Assembly: GCA_018716005.1 (NCBI GenBank) | Contig: DVKN01000250.1 | Coordinates: 1 to 5,612, forward strand | Length of the DNA: 5,612 nucleotides | Source of the DNA: Candidatus Scatomorpha stercoravium | Lineage (GTDB): Bacteria > Bacillota > Clostridia > Oscillospirales > Oscillospiraceae | Reading direction: 5' to 3' | In this document: piece after piece, positions 1-4,530 of the stretch | Layout: the number at the start of each line of letters is the position of its first letter | How positions within the stretch are numbered: position 1 is the stretch's first letter | The notes under the pieces: model-generated | Seen by the model: only the letters and a program-made list of their open reading frames with translations | Databases searched by the model: none | Told to the model about the DNA's origin: nothing | Made by a program: the position numbers and the translations under genes

Positions 1-795
1 GCCCTTGGGCCCGAGCTCGAGCCCGGCAGCCTTCGCGAGCTCGCTCTCCGGCACAACGCCGACGGCGAGGACGACGAAGGCGCAGTCTATGCTCTCGCGG
101 CCCTTGACGTGGACGCGGACGCCGTTCTCCGTCTCCTCATAGCTCTCGACCGCGTGCTTGAAGCGCAGGTCGACGCCGTTCTTCCTGAGCTCGGCGTGGA
201 GCTCGCAGGCCATATCCCAGTCCAGCGGCGGCATGACCTGCTCGCTGCGCTGGAGTATCGTCACGCCCACGCCCGCCTCGGCGAGGTTCTCCGCGGCCTC
301 GAGGCCGATGAAGCCGCCGCCCACGACGACGACGCGCTCCGGCTTCTCCTCGACGACGCGGCGGCGCATCTCCAGCGCGTCCTCGACAGTGCGCAGCTTC
401 AATACGCGCTCCGAGTGTACGCCCGGGGTGTCCGGCACCATGGCCTTCGCGCCGGGGGAGAGGATAAGCTTGTCGTAATCGAGGGTGTATTCGCCGCCGC
501 CGGCGAGATTTTTGACCGTAACGCGCTTATTCCCGCGGTCTATCGCCGTGACCTCGCTCTCAACGCGCACGTCTATGTTGAAGCGGCTCCTGAAGCTCTG
601 CGGGGTCTGGAGCGTGAGGGACTTCTTCTCGGGAATCACGCCGCCCACGTAATAGGGCAGGCCGCAGTTGGCGTAGGAGACGAAGCCGGTGCGCTCTATT
701 ACGGTTATCTCGGCGCTCTCGTCCAGGCGGCGCAGCCTCGCGGCCGCGGTGGCTCCGCCGGCGACGCCGCCGACGATGACTATCTTTTTGCCCAT
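1..795 (-). CDS. FAD-dependent CoA-disulfide reductase / NADH oxidase family protein (N-terminal part, cut by window edge)
   Basis: Reads without interruption from ATG at 795-793 to the window edge, giving 265 residues of a protein normally about 450 residues or longer. The N terminus has the FAD-binding Rossmann loop VGGVAGG (residues 8-14). It is followed by SYANCGLPYY (40-49), whose Cys44 matches the single redox cysteine of CoA-disulfide reductases and NADH oxidases. The NAD(P)H-binding GGGFIGLE lies at 158-165, and the second FAD-contact strand, VVLAVGVVPE, is near the cut end. Family members use NAD(P)H to reduce CoA disulfide, polysulfide or O2 in the cytoplasm; some carry C-terminal rhodanese domains, which cannot be judged here. 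The start is supported by GGAGGT at 807-802, six bases upstream. No clear promoter is visible in the AT-rich leader. The exact substrate is undecided, and an NADH:rubredoxin-type reductase is a less likely alternative. Confidence 0.9.
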   Translation of the reverse strand, partial: MGKKIVIVGGVAGGATAAARLRRLDESAEITVIERTGFVSYANCGLPYYVGGVIPEKKSLTLQTPQSFRSRFNIDVRVESEVTAIDRGNKRVTVKNLAGGGEYTLDYDKLILSPGAKAMVPDTPGVHSERVLKLRTVEDALEMRRRVVEEKPERVVVVGGGFIGLEAAENLAEAGVGVTILQRSEQVMPPLDWDMACELHAELRKNGVDLRFKHAVESYEETENGVRVHVKGRESIDCAFVVLAVGVVPESELAKAAGLELGPKG

Positions 796-861
796 GGTGT
801 TACCTCCGTGTATGTGAGTTTTATTCTTAAAATTTTTACCATGCGGTTAAATCGGCTTTTC

Positions 862-907
862 CTGAGGGGCGCTTTCTTTTGCGGCGACAAAAGAAAGCGT
901 CCCTCAG
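862..907. repeat. 19-bp inverted repeat, hairpin with 8-base loop
   Basis: The arms are 862-880 and 889-907, complementary at 18 of 19 positions; the odd one (869/900) is a G-U pair in a plus-strand RNA and a C-A mismatch in a minus-strand RNA. The loop is 881-888. The inner arm CGCTTTCTTTT is AT-rich for its surroundings. No T-run follows on either strand, so it is not a standard intrinsic terminator. It lies 67 bases upstream of the disulfide reductase start and marks one end of the hairpin-rich block. Confidence 0.8.
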
Positions 908-1305
908 ACTCCCCGAAAGGAAAAACGCTTTGGGTGGTCTGTCAGTCGGGAAAGCTGCGGAGCCGGGCCGCCTTGAGGTGAAATCGGCGGCTGCACAAAG
1001 CGCGCACTTACGGCTCGGGCGACCGGCGTAATGCTGCCGCCCCGCGACCGACGGGCGGCTGTTGGGCAGAAATCCGACGTTGTCGCTGCCGGGCGCACTA
1101 ATTCGCGCGCCCTACCAAAGTGGGCGCGGACTTTCAGGCGGCTAACCGGGGTGGTGCGAGTCCTCGCCGGCTGCGCCGGCATTGGACTGGCGGCGTGGGG
1201 GTGGCTGCGTTTCGTACGTCTCTGCGATACATTTTCCCCTTCGAGTCCCACGGGCGGGCGACCCCGCCCGCCCTCTCGCCGCCAGGCGAGAAACAGCCCG
1301 CCGTC
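908..1305. other. GC-rich, hairpin-dense intergenic stretch with no supportable gene
   Basis: No recognisable protein or known RNA family was seen. Open frames cross it in both directions but encode Arg/Pro/Ala-rich sequence with no domain and no good Shine-Dalgarno site. Several short hairpins are visible: 1106-1112 with 1122-1128 (7 bp); 1166-1171 with 1175-1180 (6 bp, 3-base loop); 1252-1260 with 1265-1273 (9 bp); and 1275-1280 with 1285-1290 (6 bp). The segment GGGCGC at 1091-1096 can also pair with 1107-1112, so alternative folds compete. Together with the 862-907 hairpin it looks like a dispersed intergenic element or structured RNA. That is inference from texture. Confidence 0.45.
1252..1290 (-). 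terminator. Two adjacent GC hairpins just downstream of the mscS-like stop
   Basis: On the minus strand these follow the channel stop codon (1308-1306) by about 15 bases. The first is a 6-bp stem (1290-1285 with 1280-1275). The second is a perfect 9-bp GC stem (1273-1265 with 1260-1252) with a 4-base loop. No U-tract follows the second stem, so an intrinsic terminator is possible but not typical. They could instead protect the 3' end or belong to the repeat-like block. Confidence 0.35.
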
Positions 1306-2163
1306 TTAGTCCTTCACTATCCTCACGTCCATGCGGTCGAAGGCCATGGCGAGGCCGGCGGCTTCGAGGTGGCGGCGGGCGCTCTCGTTTAGGGCGTAGT
1401 AGACGTCCCAGTAGTCCTCGGTGGCGGCCCAGCAGCGGAGGGTGTAGAGCACGCTGCTGGCCTGGTAGGCGTTGACCACGACGGCGGGCGCGGGCTCGGG
1501 CAGCACTTTTCCGTTCTCCGCGGCGGCGGCGAGCAGGGCCTCGCGGACGGCCCCGGCGTCGCAGGAGTATTCGAGCCCGAAGCTGAGGTCTACGCGGCGC
1601 GTGGCCTCGGATGTATAGTTCGTGAGGCGGCTCGCGGCGATGTCGCTGTTGGGGACGTGTATCTCCTTGTTGTCGAAGGTGCGCAGCGTCACATAGAAGA
1701 GCCCGGTCCTGAGCACCGTGCCGCTCGTCGTGCCGCTCTCGATGAAGTCCCCGGCCTTGAAGGGCCGCGTCACCAGCAGCGTGATGCCCGCGAAGACGTT
1801 CGAGAGCGTATTTTGCAGCGAGAGGCTCAGCGCGAGGCCTGCCACGCTGAAGAGCGCCACGAGCGAGGTCGTGGAGATGTTGAGCTTGCCCATTATCATG
1901 AGCAACGCCGTCGCCCAGAGCACTATCCGCTCGAGGTTCACTATGACGCGCTTCACGGCGTCGTCGAGCTTCGTCTTCGCGAGCGCGCGGCGCGTGATGC
2001 GCAGGCAGAGCTTTATGAGCACGAGGCAGATGACGAAAATCACCGCCGCCGCGAGTATGTTGCCCAGCGAAAAGCCGCCTATGTCCATCGCGAGCAGCTC
2101 CGTGAGCGTCTCCATGATGGTCTTCTCCGGCGCCAGGGTCTCGAGTATATCGGCGTCAGGCAT
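1306..2163 (-). CDS. mscS: MscS-family small-conductance mechanosensitive channel
   Basis: A 285-residue membrane protein, almost the length of E. coli MscS (286). Members form heptameric pores that open under membrane tension and release solutes during hypo-osmotic shock. Three membrane segments are visible: TM1 about 33-54, TM2 about 74-92 and pore-lining TM3 about 98-130. TM3 contains GLALSLSLQNTLSN, equivalent to the E. coli GLAVGLALQGSLSN pore helix. The cytoplasmic beta domain follows (RPFKAGDFIE, 133-142; IHVPNSDI further on), then the alpha/beta vestibule ending in RMDVRIVKD, as in the family. The glycines facing the pore are largely Ser or Asn here. Start at 2163 is chosen for GGAGGT at 2175-2170, six bases upstream; Met17 is an alternative without such a site. 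It is transcribed alone and divergently from the NifX-like gene. Family assignment is firm; paralogue identity is less so. Confidence 0.93.
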   Translation of the reverse strand: MPDADILETLAPEKTIMETLTELLAMDIGGFSLGNILAAAVIFVICLVLIKLCLRITRRALAKTKLDDAVKRVIVNLERIVLWATALLMIMGKLNISTTSLVALFSVAGLALSLSLQNTLSNVFAGITLLVTRPFKAGDFIESGTTSGTVLRTGLFYVTLRTFDNKEIHVPNSDIAASRLTNYTSEATRRVDLSFGLEYSCDAGAVREALLAAAAENGKVLPEPAPAVVVNAYQASSVLYTLRCWAATEDYWDVYYALNESARRHLEAAGLAMAFDRMDVRIVKD

Positions 2164-2186
2164 CTCCTCACCTCCCTGAGAAAAAT

Positions 2187-2216
2187 ATTATACCATTGTA
2201 CACGCGCGTTTGTCCA
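2187..2216 (-). promoter_or_regulatory. Promoter of the mscS-like gene
   Basis: On the minus strand, TGGACA (2216-2211) and a perfect TATAAT (2192-2187) are separated by 18 bases, a good SigA-type promoter. It lies just upstream of the GGAGGT site, so the leader would be very short. Confidence 0.72.
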
Positions 2217-2223
2217 TTGCTTC

Positions 2224-2269
2224 TTGGGCCAATCTTAATTTACAAATTGTCCTTGACTTATCGGCCCAA
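2224..2269. repeat. Inverted repeat TTGGGCC-N32-GGCCCAA in the divergent promoter region
   Basis: Perfect 7-base arms at 2224-2230 and 2263-2269, 39 bp between centres. The right arm lies inside the spacer of the plus-strand promoter, and the left arm lies just upstream of the minus-strand -35. An operator for a looping or tandem-binding regulator is possible, but chance is not excluded. Confidence 0.3.
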
Positions 2270-2281
2270 AGGGTCTTTAAT
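2253..2281 (+). promoter_or_regulatory. Promoter of the NifX-like gene
   Basis: TTGACT (2253-2258) and TTTAAT (2276-2281) are separated by 17 bases; each matches the SigA consensus at five of six positions. Transcription should begin near 2288, leaving a leader of about 37 bases before the ATG. Confidence 0.72.
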
Positions 2282-2312
2282 TAACACAGTAACTATTTTG
2301 CGCCCCGCGCAC

Positions 2313-2318
2313 AGGAGG
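2313..2318 (+). promoter_or_regulatory. Ribosome binding site AGGAGG deciding the NifX-like start
   Basis: AGGAGG sits six bases before ATG 2325-2327. The reading frame is open further upstream, to an ATG at 2196, but that region contains the promoter and lacks family similarity, so this site fixes the true start. Confidence 0.85.
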
Positions 2319-2324
2319 ATACAC

Positions 2325-2741
2325 ATGAAAGTAGCAGTCACCTACGACGAAAATGAAATGATTTTCCAGCACTTCGGCCACACCGAGCGCTTCAAGCTCT
2401 ACACCGTCGAGGACGGCAAGGTCGTCTCCAGCGAGGTCATCGACACCGCCGGCGCCGGCCACGAGGCCCTCGCCGCCTTCCTCATGAGGCACGGCGTGGA
2501 CACGCTCATCTGCGGCGGCATCGGGCCCGGCGCGGTCAACGCCCTCGGCATGTGCGGCATCCGCGTCTTCGGCGGCATCACCGGCCTCGCCGATTACGCC
2601 GTCGAGGCCCTGCTGAACGGCAACCTCGCCTACAACCCCAACCCCAACTGCGACCATCACGACGGCGAGCACGGCGACCACTGCGGCCATCACGGCGAAG
2701 ACCACTGCGGCTGCCACGGCGCGAACCACGACCAGAACTGA
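2325..2741 (+). CDS. NifX/NifB-C-type (dinitrogenase iron-molybdenum cofactor family) protein with His/Cys-rich tail
   Basis: A 138-residue cytoplasmic protein. Residues 1 to about 103 match the RNase H-like fold of the NifX/NafY/NifB C-terminal family: KVAVTYDE at the start, FQHFGHTERF (14-23) with the family HFG motif, TLICGGIGPGAVNAL (60-74) and GIRVFGGITG (78-87). Nitrogenase relatives carry iron-molybdenum cofactor or Fe-S precursors; in organisms without nitrogenase the role is mostly unknown, and no nif gene is visible here. The tail (109-138) is unusual, with four Cys (109, 120, 128, 130) and nine His in 30 residues, typical of metal binding or storage. The gene has its own promoter and is followed by a GC hairpin and the rubredoxin gene 102 bases downstream, so partial co-transcription is possible. 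A role in Fe or Fe-S handling is inference. Confidence 0.85.
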   Translation: MKVAVTYDENEMIFQHFGHTERFKLYTVEDGKVVSSEVIDTAGAGHEALAAFLMRHGVDTLICGGIGPGAVNALGMCGIRVFGGITGLADYAVEALLNGNLAYNPNPNCDHHDGEHGDHCGHHGEDHCGCHGANHDQN

Positions 2742-2751
2742 GCGAATTCGC

Positions 2752-2779
2752 GGGCCCCGTCTCCGCCGCGGCGGGGCCC
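2752..2779 (+). terminator. GC hairpin after the NifX-like gene
   Basis: Perfect 8-bp arms GGGCCCCG (2752-2759) and CGGGGCCC (2772-2779), extendable by a U-G and a C-G pair. It lies 11 bases after the stop codon. Only a broken T-stretch (TGCTTAT) follows, so termination may be partial. Confidence 0.5.
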
Positions 2780-2796
2780 TGCTTATAAGGGGAACA

Positions 2797-2815
2797 AGTT
2801 GTTATTTTAACAACT
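2797..2815. promoter_or_regulatory. Perfect palindrome upstream of rubredoxin, candidate operator
   Basis: AGTTGTTA (2797-2804) and TAACAACT (2808-2815) are exact inverted complements around TTT. A possible -10 (CATAAT 2817-2822 or TAATAT 2819-2824) follows at once, so a bound protein would block the promoter region; no good -35 is seen, which would suit an activator or a weak promoter. The half-site TTGTTA resembles Rex sites of Clostridia (TTGTTAA-N4-TTAACAA), but this site is three bases shorter. As a 7-1-7 site it is near the size of Fur/PerR boxes but differs in sequence. The regulator is unknown. Confidence 0.5.
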
Positions 2816-2843
2816 ACATAATATGGGAAAAGGAGTGTGAGCC

Positions 2844-2999
2844 ATGAAGTACGTCTGCGAGCTGTGCGGCTATGTTTTCGACGAGGAGACCTCCCCTCTC
2901 GAGCTCGGCCTGCCCGCCGGGACAAAGTTTGACGACCTGCCCGACGACTGGGTCTGCCCCCTCTGCGGGGCCGGGAAGGACGAATTCCATCCGGAATAA
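2844..2999 (+). CDS. Rubredoxin
   Basis: A 51-residue protein, typical for the family (45-55). The two metal-binding knuckles are VCELCGYVFDEE (4-15, Cys5 and Cys8) and DWVCPLCGAGKDEF (35-48, Cys38 and Cys41); these four cysteines hold one iron. The central part keeps LPAGTKFDDLPDDW, with the core aromatic residues Tyr3, Tyr10, Phe12, Phe29, Trp36 and Phe48. Rubredoxins are small cytoplasmic one-electron carriers; in anaerobes they feed electrons from NAD(P)H reductases to O2- and peroxide-detoxifying enzymes. AAGGAG at 2830-2835 lies eight bases before the ATG. Upstream is a palindrome that may control it; downstream are two hairpins, the second a clear terminator. No partner oxidoreductase is adjacent. 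Confidence 0.96.
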   Translation: MKYVCELCGYVFDEETSPLELGLPAGTKFDDLPDDWVCPLCGAGKDEFHPE

Positions 3000-3012
3000 G
3001 GCGTTTTCCGGC

Positions 3013-3036
3013 GGCCGCGGCGCGTGACCCGCGGCC
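3013..3036 (+). repeat. GC hairpin after rubredoxin
   Basis: GGCCGCGG (3013-3020) pairs perfectly with CCGCGGCC (3029-3036), loop of eight bases. It directly abuts the terminator stem and has no T-run itself; it may stabilise the transcript end or assist termination. Confidence 0.5.
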
Positions 3037-3074
3037 AAATCCGCCGTCCGGCGCGCTGCCGGGCGGCGGATTTT
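3037..3074 (+). terminator. Intrinsic terminator of the rubredoxin transcript
   Basis: Arms 3037-3051 and 3059-3073 form a 15-bp stem with one G-U pair, plus a closing C-G pair inside the loop. The arms begin with AAA and end with TTT, so the stem runs into TTTT at 3071-3074. The A-stem-T symmetry could also work in the opposite direction, but no minus-strand gene ends here. Confidence 0.8.
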
Positions 3075-3117
3075 ATGCCTGAGGGCCCTTTTTCACGGGG
3101 AAATCAAAAATTACCCC

Positions 3118-3145
3118 TTGACATCCTCCATGCAGCGTGTATAAT
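3118..3145 (+). promoter_or_regulatory. Promoter of the lysine riboswitch-importer operon
   Basis: Perfect TTGACA (3118-3123) and perfect TATAAT (3140-3145), separated by 16 bases. This is the strongest promoter in the window, fitting a system controlled after initiation by the riboswitch. Transcription should start near 3152, just before the aptamer. Confidence 0.88.
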
Positions 3146-3165
3146 AGAGCCAATTTCATACGAAA

Positions 3166-3324
3166 GAGATAGAGGCGCGGCCGACAAGAGTACGCACGAC
3201 GAAACGCCAGACAGCGTGTGCGGAAAGGGGAAGCCGCCGAGGTACCGCACGGGTGTCTGAGCGTGCGGCTGCCGGGCCGGGGGATAACATCCGTCGGACT
3301 GTCACGGTTGTGGAGCGCTATCGA
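3166..3324 (+). promoter_or_regulatory. Lysine riboswitch (L-box) aptamer
   Basis: A complete lysine-binding aptamer. P1 closes with GATAG (3168-3172) and CTATC (3318-3322). The conserved core segments are present: AGAGGCGCG (3171-3179), the loop-E element AAGAGTA (3186-3192), AAAGGGGA (3224-3231), GCCGCCGA (3233-3240) and ACTGTCA (3298-3304). P2 has CGCAC (3193-3197) with GTGCG (3218-3222). P3 is a perfect 7-bp stem (3245-3251 with 3262-3268). P4 is about 3277-3297, and a short P5 hairpin follows. The L2-L3 kissing interaction is intact: CAGACA (3208-3213) is the exact complement of TGTCTG (3254-3259). In this family lysine binding stabilises the folded core and lowers downstream expression, here by transcription termination at the hairpin that follows. 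Confidence 0.95.
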
Positions 3325-3342
3325 AATCAGTGAAAGCATTTG

Positions 3343-3400
3343 TTGCCGCCATTGAACTTCACCACCGGGAGAAGAAGTTCAAGGCGGTAATTTTCGTTTT
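3343..3400 (+). terminator. Riboswitch expression-platform terminator
   Basis: A stem of 17 pairs with one bulged A (3351): 3343-3350 and 3352-3360 against 3374-3390, including one G-U pair, with a 13-base loop. TTTTCGTTTT (3391-3400) follows immediately. It starts about 20 bases after riboswitch P1 and stops about 85 bases before the importer genes, the normal place for a lysine-induced terminator. The competing antiterminator is not clear; GTGAA (3330-3334) could pair with TTCAC (3358-3362) as part of it. Confidence 0.88.
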
Positions 3401-3441
3401 CCTTGAGCTTCGCAATCCAGCCCAGCGGGCGCGAGACCCGC

Positions 3442-3456
3442 CGCGAATGATTCGCG
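3442..3456. repeat. Short 7-1-7 palindrome before the binding-protein gene
   Basis: CGCGAAT (3442-3448) and ATTCGCG (3450-3456) flank one base. A 5-bp hairpin (3425-3429 with 3437-3441) precedes it. It could be an operator or a small fold in the leader near the ribosome site; no known site was recognised. Confidence 0.3.
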
Positions 3457-3470
3457 CTGAATGAGAAACG

Positions 3471-3476
3471 AAAGGA
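3471..3476 (+). promoter_or_regulatory. Ribosome binding site AAAGGA deciding the binding-protein start
   Basis: AAAGGA lies eight bases before ATG 3485-3487. Two other in-frame ATGs exist: 3461 has no Shine-Dalgarno site, and 3479 is only two bases from this one. The 3485 start also gives the most compact lipoprotein signal peptide. Confidence 0.7.
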
Positions 3477-3484
3477 AAATGAAA

Positions 3485-4441
3485 ATGACCAGAAGATTCC
3501 TTGCCATGCTCATGGCCCTCGCCATGGTATTCGCCCTCGCCGCCTGCGGCGGGGAGCCTGCCGATACGGAGGAGTCCGTCGCCCCCACCGCCGACCCGAA
3601 GGCGGCCGCCGACGCGGTCATCGCCGCGCTGACCGTCCCCGAGGACATCGACGCCGCCGCCGTGCAGGGCGTCGAGGACGGCGTCCTCACCGTCGCCATG
3701 GAGTGCGCCTACGCCCCCTACAACTGGACGCAGATGGACGACTCCAACGGCGCCGTCGAGATTTCCAACGTCTCCGGCAGCTACGCCAACGGCTACGACG
3801 TCATGATGGCCCAGATTATCTGCGACGTCTACGGCTGGGAGCTCGAGATAGTCTCCAGCGCGTGGGACTCCCTGGCCCCGGGCGTGCAGAGCGGCCTCTA
3901 TGACGCCAACATCGCCGGCCAGAGCATGACCGCCGACCGCATGGCCCAGGTCGACATGGCCGGCCCCTACTACTACGCCGACATCGTCGTCGTCACCACC
4001 AAGGACAGCGAGTACGCCTCCGCCACCGGCATCCAGGACCTCGCCGGCGGCACCTGCACCGCGCAGAGCGGCACCATTTGGTACGACTCCTGCCTGCCCC
4101 AGATCCCCGACGCCAACCTGCTCGCCCCGGCCGACACCGCGCCGAGCATGATTATGACCCTCACCACCGGCCAGTGCGACTTCATCTGCACCGACGTCCC
4201 CACCGCCACCGCCGCCGCCCAGAAGGACGATAACCTCGTCATCCTCAACTTCGCCGGCACCGACGGCGACTTCCAGTTCGCCACCGAGGAGGAGCGCGCC
4301 GAGAACGTCAACATCGGCATCAGCGTCCAGAAGGGCAACGAGACCCTGCTCAACGCCATGAACGCCGTGCTGAACCAGATGGACAGCGACGACTTCAACG
4401 CCATCATGGCCTACGCCATCTCCGTCCAGCCCGAAATCTGA
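3485..4441 (+). CDS. Amino acid ABC importer, substrate-binding lipoprotein (probably lysine)
   Basis: A 318-residue family-3 solute-binding protein. A basic, hydrophobic signal peptide (1-20) ends in the lipobox LAAC, with the lipidated Cys21 anchoring it to the outer face of the membrane. An acidic linker follows, and the two-lobed domain spans about 66-316. Ligand-contact regions expected for the HisJ/ArtJ group are present: AYAPYNW (75-81) for the side chain, SMTADR (147-152) with Arg152 for the carboxylate, AQSGT (193-197), and CTDVP (235-239) with Asp237 for the amino group. A loop insert (about 85-102) comes before the YDVMMAQ helix. The domain has six cysteines besides the lipid one, many for an exported protein. 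The start follows from the AAAGGA site. The lysine riboswitch upstream suggests lysine, or possibly lysine and arginine; this specificity is inferred, not read from the pocket. Confidence 0.93.
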   Translation: MTRRFLAMLMALAMVFALAACGGEPADTEESVAPTADPKAAADAVIAALTVPEDIDAAAVQGVEDGVLTVAMECAYAPYNWTQMDDSNGAVEISNVSGSYANGYDVMMAQIICDVYGWELEIVSSAWDSLAPGVQSGLYDANIAGQSMTADRMAQVDMAGPYYYADIVVVTTKDSEYASATGIQDLAGGTCTAQSGTIWYDSCLPQIPDANLLAPADTAPSMIMTLTTGQCDFICTDVPTATAAAQKDDNLVILNFAGTDGDFQFATEEERAENVNIGISVQKGNETLLNAMNAVLNQMDSDDFNAIMAYAISVQPEI

Positions 4442-4466
4442 GCCGGGCACATCCGCAGCCGACACG

Positions 4467-4494
4467 CAGGGCGCGCCGCACAAGGCGCGCCCTG
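4467..4494 (+). repeat. 11-bp perfect hairpin between binding-protein and permease genes
   Basis: CAGGGCGCGCC (4467-4477) and its exact complement (4484-4494) enclose a 6-base loop. No T-run follows, so full termination is unlikely. Hairpins here in other importer operons protect the upstream mRNA or attenuate the rest, so that binding protein is made in excess; that role is inferred. Confidence 0.75.
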
Positions 4495-4512
4495 TACCCG
4501 CGAATATATAAA

Positions 4513-4518
4513 AAGGGG
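4513..4518 (+). promoter_or_regulatory. Weakly placed ribosome site of the permease gene
   Basis: AAGGGG lies 12 bases before ATG 4531, longer than the six to eight seen for the other genes here. It suggests lower translation of the permease than of the binding protein; no better start codon exists. Confidence 0.5.
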
Positions 4519-4530
4519 TCTTAACCGTCA

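Noticed and set aside
796..860. Promoter of the disulfide reductase in the AT-rich leader
   Set aside because: The best minus-strand pair (TTTAAC, 17 bases, AAGAAT) matches the consensus poorly. A promoter is expected here, but I cannot place it with confidence.
109..981. A 290-codon plus-strand open frame opposite the disulfide reductase
   Set aside because: The minus strand holds an unmistakable FAD/NAD protein with its own Shine-Dalgarno site; the plus frame is Ala/Arg/Leu-rich and featureless.
904..1251. A 115-codon minus-strand open frame in the intergenic block
   Set aside because: Arg/Pro/Ser-rich, no ribosome site, no domain, and it covers hairpins. Sequence of this kind is probably noncoding; cross-species conservation at the protein level would change this view.
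2797..2815. Rex operator
   Set aside because: The TTGTTA/TAACAA halves fit, but the gap is three bases instead of the six needed in TTGTTAA-N4-TTAACAA, so I list it as an operator of unknown regulator.
3074..3260. A small plus-strand protein at 3024-3260
   Set aside because: It lies over the rubredoxin terminator, the operon promoter and the riboswitch, and has no domain.
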